From: an uncultured Rhodospirillaceae bacterium
GTDB taxonomy: Bacteria > Pseudomonadota > Alphaproteobacteria > RF32 > CAG-239
NCBI GenBank assembly: GCA_900313355.1
Contig: OMQZ01000181.1
Location: forward strand, 1 to 5,831
Length of the DNA stretch: 5,831 bases
Direction of reading: 5' to 3'
Shown: piece by piece, positions 1-4,737 of the stretch
Numbering within the stretch: the stretch's first letter is position 1
How the letters are laid out: each line of letters begins with the position of its first letter
The notes under the pieces: model-generated
Seen by the model: only the letters and a program-made list of their open reading frames with translations
What the model was told of the DNA's origin: nothing
Databases searched by the model: none
Made by a program: the position numbers and the translations under genes

Positions 1-372
1 GATTTAACCCCAATCACCATCCAAACCTCAAACGGTGAGGCAACTTATTATGTTGAAATTGCCGACACATTGCCCAAAATGCAAAAAGGTTTAATGGACC
101 GAAAAAAATTAAAATCAGATTCGGGTATGATGTTTATTTTTTCAAAAAATCACCCTCAACCGATTGCAATGTGGATGAAAAACACATACATTTCTCTTGA
201 TATGCTTTTCCTCGATTCGAACGGCAAAATCATTGCTCTTGCCCAAAACACAACCCCGATGAGCGAACGCTTAATCAGACCAACCCTTAAACCAACATCT
301 TATGTTGTTGAACTCAATGCCGGCGAAATAAAAAAACACGACATCAAAATCGGTGATAAAGTTTTGTTTTAA
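1..372 (+). CDS. DUF192 family protein, 5'-truncated by window edge
   Basis: The reading frame is open from base 1 and gives 123 residues before TAA; the beginning of the gene, including any signal peptide, lies outside the window. The visible part matches the DUF192 fold throughout: an N-terminal strand with ITIQTSNGEATYYVEIADT, then KGLMDRKKL, a GMMFIF strand, the hallmark MWMKNTYISLDMLFLD segment, IIALAQNTTPMSE, and the closing VVELNAGE...IKIGDKV. DUF192 proteins are small, often exported beta-rich proteins of unknown biochemical role, typically 120-170 residues, so most of the domain is present. The TTG at 70 is not the start, because conserved family sequence continues upstream of it in frame. 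A hairpin at 396-427 follows the stop. The family call is firm; the function is unknown. Confidence 0.9.
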   Translation, partial: DLTPITIQTSNGEATYYVEIADTLPKMQKGLMDRKKLKSDSGMMFIFSKNHPQPIAMWMKNTYISLDMLFLDSNGKIIALAQNTTPMSERLIRPTLKPTSYVVELNAGEIKKHDIKIGDKVLF

Positions 373-395
373 TTTGTATCATCGTTTAAACAACT

Positions 396-427
396 AATCG
401 CTTGTTTTGTTCCAAAAACAAGCGATT
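396..427. terminator. Hairpin between convergent genes, probable bidirectional terminator
   Basis: A perfect 13-bp inverted repeat (396-408 with 415-427) encloses a 6-nt loop. It sits between the DUF192 stop (372) and the stop of the convergent gene ending at 449, the usual place for a shared terminator. The arms carry AAAA/TTTT at the loop end, but there is no long T run immediately after the stem on either strand, so termination may be inefficient or depend on other factors. The structure is read directly from sequence; the function is inferred from position. Confidence 0.6.
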
Positions 428-448
428 CGTATGCCATTCTTTCGTCTG

Positions 449-1174
449 CTATTCCGTCATTTGTTGAACCATCAGTTCAGACAGCTCGTCAACAGACGAA
501 AACTTTACGGTCTTGACCCCGCCGAGGGTTGGCGGAAGAGATGCCGGATCATAAGACCAAGGCGATTTGATGCGCAGCTTTTCGGTCAAATCCACGCAAA
601 ATGCGCCGCCTTCGGCTGCCACGGTCTTCAATCTCAGCCTTTCAATCGTATCGTCGTCCGGTTTAAGACGTGTTGACCCGTCAACGAACACCGCACCAAG
701 CTCGGTATGCCTCCCGATCTCTTCAACATGCTTCTGCAAAAATTCCCAGTGTTCGTTAAAGCTTTCATCGTTACTGTAATAATTCAGCAAATAGAGCTTG
801 GGGATGCCGGGGGAAGCGACCCGCTCAGGAAGATTGATGCGTTTATATCCGCTCCAACACTTAAATCTGTAGTCCCAATCCGGTTCCTTTTCAGGATCGG
901 TAAGATAGATATCAGCTAACCCTTGCGGATACATCTGATCGAAAGTCATAACTTTGGGTTGACCATTATAATCCCTGTAGCTCCAAGGACCTTTGCCGAA
1001 AAGCAGGTCTTTATTGACCTCTGCGCAACAGATGCCATACACCGTGTAAATTGCCCTAAAAAAGGCCTTAAAAAGAACCCTTTCATAGGCGTTCGTTCCG
1101 CTTTGGCTAACCACAAGAGCCTTAGTTCTCCGATATTCTCGATAATCGGATAAGATAATGATTGATTTTGCCAT
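449..1174 (-). CDS. Hypothetical protein, 241 aa, no family recognised
   Basis: An ATG-to-TAG frame of 241 codons that I cannot assign to a family. The protein looks soluble: no signal peptide or membrane segment is evident. The N-terminus (MAKSIIILSDYREYRRTKA) suggests a beta strand then a basic helix. The middle is rich in aromatic residues (GPWSYRDYNG, DWDYRFKCWSGYKR), and residues about 165-205 contain GAVFVDGSTRLKPDDDTIERL and a following helix/strand. It has Cys residues but no obvious metal-binding spacing. The gene is clearly richer in GC than its neighbours (one sampled line 57%), with G/C-ending Leu, Arg and Pro codons, which suggests different ancestry or expression class. A sigma70-like promoter (1221-1249) lies about 50 nt upstream and a hairpin follows the stop, so it appears monocistronic. 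No Shine-Dalgarno is visible before the ATG. That it is a real gene is supported by its length, promoter and terminator; its function is unknown. Confidence 0.8.
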   Translation of the reverse strand: MAKSIIILSDYREYRRTKALVVSQSGTNAYERVLFKAFFRAIYTVYGICCAEVNKDLLFGKGPWSYRDYNGQPKVMTFDQMYPQGLADIYLTDPEKEPDWDYRFKCWSGYKRINLPERVASPGIPKLYLLNYYSNDESFNEHWEFLQKHVEEIGRHTELGAVFVDGSTRLKPDDDTIERLRLKTVAAEGGAFCVDLTEKLRIKSPWSYDPASLPPTLGGVKTVKFSSVDELSELMVQQMTE

Positions 1175-1220
1175 AATAAATTATTTTAGTAAAAACATAA
1201 TGATAACTTCGCAGGCCTCA

Positions 1221-1249
1221 AAAATACTTTAGAAAATCTATCTTGTCAA
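1221..1249 (-). promoter_or_regulatory. Sigma70-type promoter for the 449-1174 gene
   Basis: On the minus strand a perfect TTGACA (1249-1244) is followed by a 17-bp spacer and TATTTT (1226-1221). Transcription would start near 1214, giving a leader of about 40 nt before the ATG at 1174. The -35 is consensus and the spacing ideal; the -10 matches only partly. This is a sequence-based inference. Confidence 0.6.
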
Positions 1250-1274
1250 CTTTTATGAAACATTCCTTGTCAAC
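1242..1274. repeat. Direct repeat CTTGTCAAC, two copies 24 bp apart
   Basis: The 9-mer CTTGTCAAC occurs at 1242-1250 and again at 1266-1274. On the minus strand each copy contains TTGACA. The promoter-proximal copy is the -35 of the promoter above. The upstream copy has no -10 at the right distance, so it is either a chance match, a relic, or a binding site. Confidence 0.35.
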
Positions 1275-1304
1275 AAAGCAAATTCATTTATCAGAAATAT
1301 CAAA

Positions 1305-1345
1305 AAAAAATCCGCCGAAGACGCATGGTCTTCAACGGATTTTTT
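1305..1345 (-). terminator. Intrinsic terminator of the 1367-1945 gene
   Basis: A stem pairs 1305-1322 with 1328-1345 around a 5-nt loop, 22 bases past the stop at 1367. In the minus-strand RNA all positions pair, including two U:G wobbles opposite GG, and nine U's run through and past the 3' arm. In the plus-strand RNA the same two positions are C/A mismatches. The asymmetry shows that the hairpin serves minus-strand transcription and separates this gene from the one ending at 449. Confidence 0.85.
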
Positions 1346-1366
1346 CATAAACCATAATCACTTTTC

Positions 1367-1945
1367 TCAGTAGATAACCTCCTGAGATTCGATTTCGGAA
1401 GGCAAGCCTCCCTTCATCTTGTAGAGGATCACTGTCGAGACGTGGCGGTCTACGAACTTGTCATAGACGTCTGAGATATTCAAGGAATCCACCTTGATCT
1501 CAAAGGCTTGAACCTGGTCCAAATCCACGCTCGGCGGAATTTGCGAGAGAACCTCATCGACGGACGGGCGAAAGAACCCATAATAACTGCCATAACGGTG
1601 GTAACACGTAAATGAGGCGACAACCTTAAGCTCCGGAACCTCAACAGGCACGATGTCCTGCGTCTTAAAAGCGTAGAGGTAGCTCTCTAAGATTTCGCTC
1701 GGCTTAACAAAGACGAGCCGATCGCTTTCCTCGAATTCCCCCGTCTTGCGTCTGTTACCGTCCTTGTCCAGGCGAACCAAGGGCTTAATTCGAGACGCGC
1801 GGGCCACAAGCTCGTCTTCAGACATCTGCTCTGCCTCCAAGATGTGGCGATAAAGAGTCAGATAATTCTTCAACCTGATCCCGCAGATCTGGTGCTTCAG
1901 CCCTTCCTCGAAGGAGTGAAGTTCTTTTTCAATTGACTTATTCAT
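1367..1945 (-). CDS. Hypothetical protein, 192 aa, no family recognised
   Basis: An ATG-to-TGA frame of 192 codons with no family I recognise. It is predicted to be soluble and rather acidic. Residues 1-70 look helical (EKELHSFEEGLKHQ, YRHILEAEQMSEDELVARAS). A short basic stretch (RLDKDGNRRKTGEFEESDR) leads to a more beta-like C-terminal half containing VPVEVPELKVVASFTCYHRYG, a Tyr/Phe-rich YGSYYGFFRPS and FVDRHVSTVILYKMKGG. The DNA is about 47-50% GC in sampled lines against about 35% in the adjacent qmcA-like gene. It has a near-consensus promoter (1984-2012) and an intrinsic terminator (1305-1345), so it is a complete single-gene transcription unit. There is no Shine-Dalgarno before the ATG. 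It shares orientation, composition and unit architecture with the 449-1174 gene, but I see no clear sequence similarity between the two proteins. Function unknown. Confidence 0.8.
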   Translation of the reverse strand: MNKSIEKELHSFEEGLKHQICGIRLKNYLTLYRHILEAEQMSEDELVARASRIKPLVRLDKDGNRRKTGEFEESDRLVFVKPSEILESYLYAFKTQDIVPVEVPELKVVASFTCYHRYGSYYGFFRPSVDEVLSQIPPSVDLDQVQAFEIKVDSLNISDVYDKFVDRHVSTVILYKMKGGLPSEIESQEVIY

Positions 1946-1983
1946 ATCTAAATAATTGGGATAATCATTAAAAAACTGCTTCC

Positions 1984-2012
1984 TTTATACAGTCTATAGA
2001 CAAAAAAGTCAA
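1984..2012 (-). promoter_or_regulatory. Sigma70-type promoter for the 1367-1945 gene
   Basis: On the minus strand TTGACT (2012-2007), a 17-bp spacer and TATAAA (1989-1984) form a near-consensus promoter. Transcription would start near 1977, about 30 nt before the ATG at 1945. The spacer holds the perfect palindrome GTCTATAGAC (1992-2001). Confidence 0.75.
1992..2001. promoter_or_regulatory. Palindrome GTCTATAGAC in promoter spacer, possible operator
   Basis: A perfect 10-bp palindrome lies within the 17-bp spacer between the -35 and -10 of the 1367-1945 promoter. A repressor bound here would block polymerase. It could be chance in AT-rich DNA, and no second copy was noticed in the window. 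Confidence 0.3.
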
Positions 2013-2059
2013 GCCTAAAATAACCTTAAAAAAATCTCTTATCAAAAACGCAAATATCC

Positions 2060-2087
2060 TTGCAACGATCCCAAAATTCCATAAAAA
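2060..2087 (+). promoter_or_regulatory. Weak candidate promoter for the SPFH-NfeD operon
   Basis: TTGCAA (2060-2065), a 16-bp spacer and TAAAAA (2082-2087) form a poor sigma70-like match about 40 bp before the start codon. The operon needs a promoter in the 180-bp divergent gap and nothing better was found, but the -10 is weak. Confidence 0.25.
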
Positions 2088-2110
2088 TAAGTTTAACTGA
2101 TTTATTTTCA

Positions 2111-2117
2111 AAAGGAG
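2111..2117 (+). promoter_or_regulatory. Ribosome binding site deciding the start at 2126
   Basis: AAAGGAG lies 8 nt before the ATG at 2126. It selects that codon over the in-frame TTG at 2060, which has no such site and would add a polar extension ahead of the membrane anchor. Confidence 0.85.
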
Positions 2118-2125
2118 AAAAAATT

Positions 2126-3085
2126 ATGCAGTTTGCTGTCATACTCGTTGTATTGGTTTTATTTGTTTTAGCAAAATCGGTTGTCATTGTCCGTCAGGGT
2201 TATGAATACACAATCGAAAGTTTCGGTCGTTTCACACGAACCTTAAAACCGGGTTTTCATCTTGTTATTCCGATTGTCGAAAAAATCGGCGCAAAAATTA
2301 ACCGCATGGAACAGGTTTTGGATGTTCCCTCCCAAGATGTCATCACAAAAGATAACGCCATGGTTCGTGTTGACGGTGTTTTGTTCTTCCAAATACAAAA
2401 TTCCGCAAACGCCGCTTATCAGGTTCGTGATTTGAATACTGCGATTTTAAATCTTATTATGACAAACATCAGAACGGTTTTAGGTTCGATGGAAATTGAT
2501 GAACTGTTATCACAACGTGATGCCATCAACCACAAACTTCTTTCTGTCGTTGATGAAGCAACTGTTCCTTGGGGTGTAAAAGTCACACGTGTTGAAATTA
2601 AAGACATCACCCCGCCGAGAGATTTGATCGATTCGATGGCGCGCCAAATGAAAGCCGAACGTGACAAACGTGCCGCCATTCTTGAAGCCGAAGGCGTCCG
2701 TCAATCCGAAATCTTAAAAGCAGAAGGTGAAAAACAAGCCATGATTTTATCTGCCGAAGCCGAAAAACAATCTGTGATTTTAGACGCTGAAGCTAAAAAA
2801 GAAGCGGCTTTCCGCGAAGCTGAAGCAAGAGAGCGTTTAGCCAATGCCGAAAGCATGGCGACCACTGTCTTATCAGATGCTATTTCAAAAGGCAACGCCC
2901 AGTCTTTGAATTACTTTTTAGGTCAAAAATATATTGAAGCATTACAAGGATTCGCCAATTCTTCAAATCAAAAACTTTTAATGTTGCCTGCTGATTTCAC
3001 AAACGTTGCAAGTTCCCTTGCCTCAATTGCCGAAATCACAAAAGAAGTAATTAAAGACAAAGAACCCGCGAAAAAAGCAAAATAA
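2126..3085 (+). CDS. qmcA: SPFH/Band 7 membrane protein, QmcA/stomatin-like
   Basis: A 319-residue protein close in size to E. coli QmcA (about 305). Residues 1-22 form a hydrophobic N-terminal anchor. Residues about 20-180 form the SPFH/PHB domain, with typical segments VRQGYEYTIESFGRFTRTL, KPGFHLVIPIVEKI, DVITKDNAMVRVDGVLFFQI, RTVLGSMEIDELLSQRD and WGVKVTRVEIKDITPP. Residues 185-239 are five tandem 11-residue units of a charged, Ala/Glu-rich helix, the coiled-coil region by which such proteins assemble into large rings or cages. The tail is Lys-rich. SPFH proteins scaffold membrane microdomains and modulate membrane proteases; in E. coli, QmcA is linked genetically to FtsH/HtpX quality control. 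The start is chosen by AAAGGAG at 2111 and by the position of the anchor. The NfeD-family gene follows 14 nt downstream, the conserved partner arrangement (qmcA-ybbJ in E. coli). The family is certain; orthology to QmcA is likely, not proven. Confidence 0.93.
   Translation: MQFAVILVVLVLFVLAKSVVIVRQGYEYTIESFGRFTRTLKPGFHLVIPIVEKIGAKINRMEQVLDVPSQDVITKDNAMVRVDGVLFFQIQNSANAAYQVRDLNTAILNLIMTNIRTVLGSMEIDELLSQRDAINHKLLSVVDEATVPWGVKVTRVEIKDITPPRDLIDSMARQMKAERDKRAAILEAEGVRQSEILKAEGEKQAMILSAEAEKQSVILDAEAKKEAAFREAEARERLANAESMATTVLSDAISKGNAQSLNYFLGQKYIEALQGFANSSNQKLLMLPADFTNVASSLASIAEITKEVIKDKEPAKKAK
2678..2842 (+). repeat. Five tandem 11-residue (hendecad) repeats in the SPFH coiled coil
   Basis: Protein residues 185-239 divide without gaps into five 11-residue units, starting at residues 185, 196, 207, 218 and 229. 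The approximate consensus is ILxAEaEKQxx. Four units begin with Ile-Leu and the fifth with Phe-Arg. All five carry Ala-Glu at unit positions 4-5. Hendecads favour a slightly right-handed coiled coil and are known in SPFH proteins. The DNA units have diverged, so this is an old protein-level repeat. Confidence 0.8.
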
Positions 3086-3086
3086 G

Positions 3087-3092
3087 AAAGGA
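3087..3092 (+). promoter_or_regulatory. Ribosome binding site of the NfeD-family gene
   Basis: AAAGGA begins one base after the upstream stop codon and ends 7 nt before the ATG at 3100. It supports that start and independent initiation on a shared transcript. Confidence 0.75.
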
Positions 3093-3099
3093 ATAAAAA

Positions 3100-3561
3100 A
3101 TGGAATGGATTACTGAACTCGGCTATTTGAGCTGGTTTGCTATCGGTGTTTTGTTTGTTTTGGCTGAAATGTTCGTCCCGGGCACATATCTGATTTGGTT
3201 CGGATTCTCTGCTTTCGTGATGGGCATTTTGGTGAGTATTTTCACATTCACGGCGACTGAAACGCTTGTGTGGTTTGCGCTTATCTCTGCCGCATTTTCG
3301 GGGATCGGTTGGTATGCTTACGCAAAAGTTTTAAACAAAACCAAAGTGCCCGAAAAATATAAATACTTAAACGACATGGCCGGTGCCCATATCGGCAAGG
3401 TTTATAATTTATCAGAAGATGTCGTTGATGGTCGCTCAAAAGCCAAGGTCGGCGATTCGTTTTGGCTCGTAGAAATTGACGAGCCTTTGAAAAAAGGCGC
3501 CAAAGTCAAAATCAAAGATGTCAAAGACGGCGTCATTTTAGTCGCCGAAAAATTTGAATAA
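3100..3561 (+). CDS. NfeD family membrane protein, SPFH partner (YbbJ-like)
   Basis: A 153-residue protein of the short NfeD type, lacking the ClpP-like protease domain of long NfeD proteins. Three hydrophobic segments are visible at about residues 10-27, 30-50 and 54-76; the first contains the typical LAEMFVPGTYLIWFG junction. A basic linker follows (KVLNKTKVPEKYKY). Residues about 92-153 form the C-terminal OB-fold domain, with GAHIGKVYNL, VGDSFWLVE, LKKGAKVKIKDVKDGVILVA. Short NfeD proteins are encoded beside SPFH genes across bacteria and are thought to act with them in the membrane. Here the gene starts 14 nt after the SPFH stop, has its own AAAGGA site, and ends at a strong terminator that directly abuts its stop codon, so it is the last gene of a two-gene operon. 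The family assignment is firm; the molecular role is inferred from the partner. Confidence 0.93.
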   Translation: MEWITELGYLSWFAIGVLFVLAEMFVPGTYLIWFGFSAFVMGILVSIFTFTATETLVWFALISAAFSGIGWYAYAKVLNKTKVPEKYKYLNDMAGAHIGKVYNLSEDVVDGRSKAKVGDSFWLVEIDEPLKKGAKVKIKDVKDGVILVAEKFE

Positions 3562-3591
3562 AAAAAAGCCTCTCTTCCGAGAGGCTTTTTT
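3562..3591. terminator. Strong intrinsic terminator of the SPFH-NfeD operon, bidirectional
   Basis: Immediately after the TAA, an A-run and GCCTCTC arm pair with GAGAGGC and a T-run around a TTCC loop (3562-3574 with 3579-3591). On the plus strand it ends in a run of six T's. On the minus strand the A-run supplies U's, so it can also stop transcripts leaving holA. Confidence 0.92.
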
Positions 3592-3592
3592 A

Positions 3593-3720
3593 TTAAAGCT
3601 CGGAGAACGGGGCAGATAGAGTGAAAACAAAAGGCGGAAAAATTTTAGCGTAGATAAGCCTACGTGAATTTTTCCGCTCTTGCAGTTTTTGCTCTAGATG
3701 ACCTGTTATACGAGCTTTAA
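3593..3720. repeat. 128-bp imperfect palindromic element at the 3' end of holA
   Basis: The ends are a perfect 10-bp inverted repeat, TTAAAGCTCG (3593-3602) with CGAGCTTTAA (3711-3720). Inside, pairs continue about the same centre (near 3656.5): TAGAG 3617-3621 with 3692-3696, AAAAC 3624-3628 with 3685-3689, an 11-bp stem GCGGAAAAATT 3634-3644 with 3667-3677 (shifted 2 nt), and CGTAG 3649-3653 with 3660-3664 at the tip. Several mismatched positions are G:U in plus-strand RNA (3609/3704, 3622/3691, 3623/3690, 3633/3680) but C/A in minus-strand RNA. The right end encodes the last four residues and stop of holA. The left end begins 2 nt after the nfeD terminator. It resembles a REP/MITE-like or Rickettsia-type palindromic element. 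That it is repeated elsewhere is a guess; only one copy is in this window. Confidence 0.65.
3624..3677 (-). terminator. Possible holA operon terminator (inner hairpin of the palindrome)
   Basis: Read on the minus strand, the 11-bp stem with its extended tip is followed by CTTTTGTTTTC, an interrupted U-rich tail 30-80 nt past the holA stop. It would work as an imperfect intrinsic terminator for the leuS-lptE-holA transcript, with the hairpin at 3562-3591 as a backup. The role is inferred from position. Confidence 0.45.
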
Positions 3721-4737
3721 CTTCCGAGCAGCACCGGATATCTGAAGTATACTCCAACTTCCGATCTCTTCTGCCGGATATCCCGTCGTTTTGCAATCGC
3801 GTTCTGCTTTATATAATAAAGAAAGAACATCTAAAAGAGATTTACGTTTCCAAATTTTAAGTTGCATGGTAAAATCTGCTTTTCGATAAAACATCAAAGG
3901 CGGTCTAAGGCCTGAAACAACGGAATCCGCGCTGCTCCCGTTTTCCATATTTGCCACACATTCCAACAGCTTATAAAAATGATAGCTCAAATTGCGCAAC
4001 AGTTGCACCGGCTCTTCGCCTTCATTTAATAAAAATTGATAAGCATTAATCGCACGCTCTGTTTGTCCCGATGCCGTAAAATAATTCAAATCCTCAATAG
4101 AACTGCCTGAGGTATCGCTCACGGCTTTTTGCACATCTTCCAAAACAACATTTTTTCTTGAACCGATGTAACACATAAGCTTTTCAAGCTCATTAACACT
4201 TGCTTTTCTGTCAGCTGACAATCTGCGACACAAAAGTTGCAACGCATCGCTTGCGATTGTGATTTTGTTTTGAACAAAAAAGTCCCGAACATATGAACTG
4301 ATATTTTCTTCTCTGTCATCATAACAACCGAACACAATCGCAAAATCCTCATTCTTCAAATAAGAAACAAGCGACGATTTTGTGTTAATCGAAGACGAGG
4401 TCATCACGAGCATCGTGTCCGAGGTGCTTCTTTGCATTAAATCTTTCAAAATTTTTGTTAAATTGTTATTGACATCTTTTATCAAAACAACGCGACGCCC
4501 GCCCATCATAGATGTTGCATTATATTCGCCATAAAGCACACCCTCATCTTTTTCAACTGCTTCCATTTGCAAAACGCTGACCAAAAAAGCATCGCTCAAG
4601 TCGTCCGAAACAGTTTTCATAAACTTTTGTGAAAGTTCGGCAATCATACCTTCGTTTGTTCCAAACAACAAAACGCACCGAACATTCTTGTCGGGTGATC
4701 TTAAAAACCTGTCAACATCTGCCTGTTTAAAGTTCAT
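3706..4737 (-). CDS. holA: DNA polymerase III delta subunit
   Basis: HolA is the clamp-loader delta subunit that opens the beta sliding clamp. The 343 residues match the usual family length (about 340). Domain I begins with LLFGTNEGMIAEL (23-35), the degenerate AAA+ start, which lacks a Walker A lysine as expected for delta. MMGGRRVVLIKDVNN follows (77-91), then TMLVMTSSS (108-116). The middle domain has LCRRLSADRKASVNELEKL (169-187), and the C-terminal collar domain has PVQLLRNLSYHFYKLLE (243-259), LRPPLMFYRKADF (277-289) and LLYKAERDCKTTGYP (307-321). The ATG overlaps the lptE end by 11 nt with no strong Shine-Dalgarno, which suggests translational coupling. The last codons (LKLV and TAA) lie exactly within the terminal inverted repeat of the palindrome at 3593-3720, so the original C-terminus may have been replaced. 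Identity is secure from both motifs and gene order. Confidence 0.93.
   Translation of the reverse strand: MNFKQADVDRFLRSPDKNVRCVLLFGTNEGMIAELSQKFMKTVSDDLSDAFLVSVLQMEAVEKDEGVLYGEYNATSMMGGRRVVLIKDVNNNLTKILKDLMQRSTSDTMLVMTSSSINTKSSLVSYLKNEDFAIVFGCYDDREENISSYVRDFFVQNKITIASDALQLLCRRLSADRKASVNELEKLMCYIGSRKNVVLEDVQKAVSDTSGSSIEDLNYFTASGQTERAINAYQFLLNEGEEPVQLLRNLSYHFYKLLECVANMENGSSADSVVSGLRPPLMFYRKADFTMQLKIWKRKSLLDVLSLLYKAERDCKTTGYPAEEIGSWSILQISGAARKLKLV

Noticed and set aside
70..72. TTG at 70 as the start of the DUF192 gene
   Set aside because: Conserved DUF192 sequence continues in frame upstream to base 1, so the gene is cut by the window edge.
407..1153. Four plus-strand open frames (407-676, 567-779, 707-919, 923-1153)
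   Set aside because: They all lie opposite the 449-1174 gene, overlap one another, lack ribosome binding sites and show no family signal; they are antisense shadows of a GC-rich gene.
2060..2125. Longer SPFH reading frame starting at TTG 2060
   Set aside because: It would add a polar 22-residue extension before the membrane anchor and has no ribosome binding site, whereas ATG 2126 has AAAGGAG at ideal spacing.
2419..2895. Minus-strand frames opposite the SPFH gene
   Set aside because: They are reverse-complement shadows of the Ala/Glu-rich coiled-coil codons, with no initiation signals.
3593..3796. 67-aa minus-strand frame running through the palindrome
   Set aside because: It overlaps the holA end in another frame, starts at a TTG without a ribosome binding site and has low-complexity basic sequence. 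The open frame through the element is notable but is not evidence of a gene.
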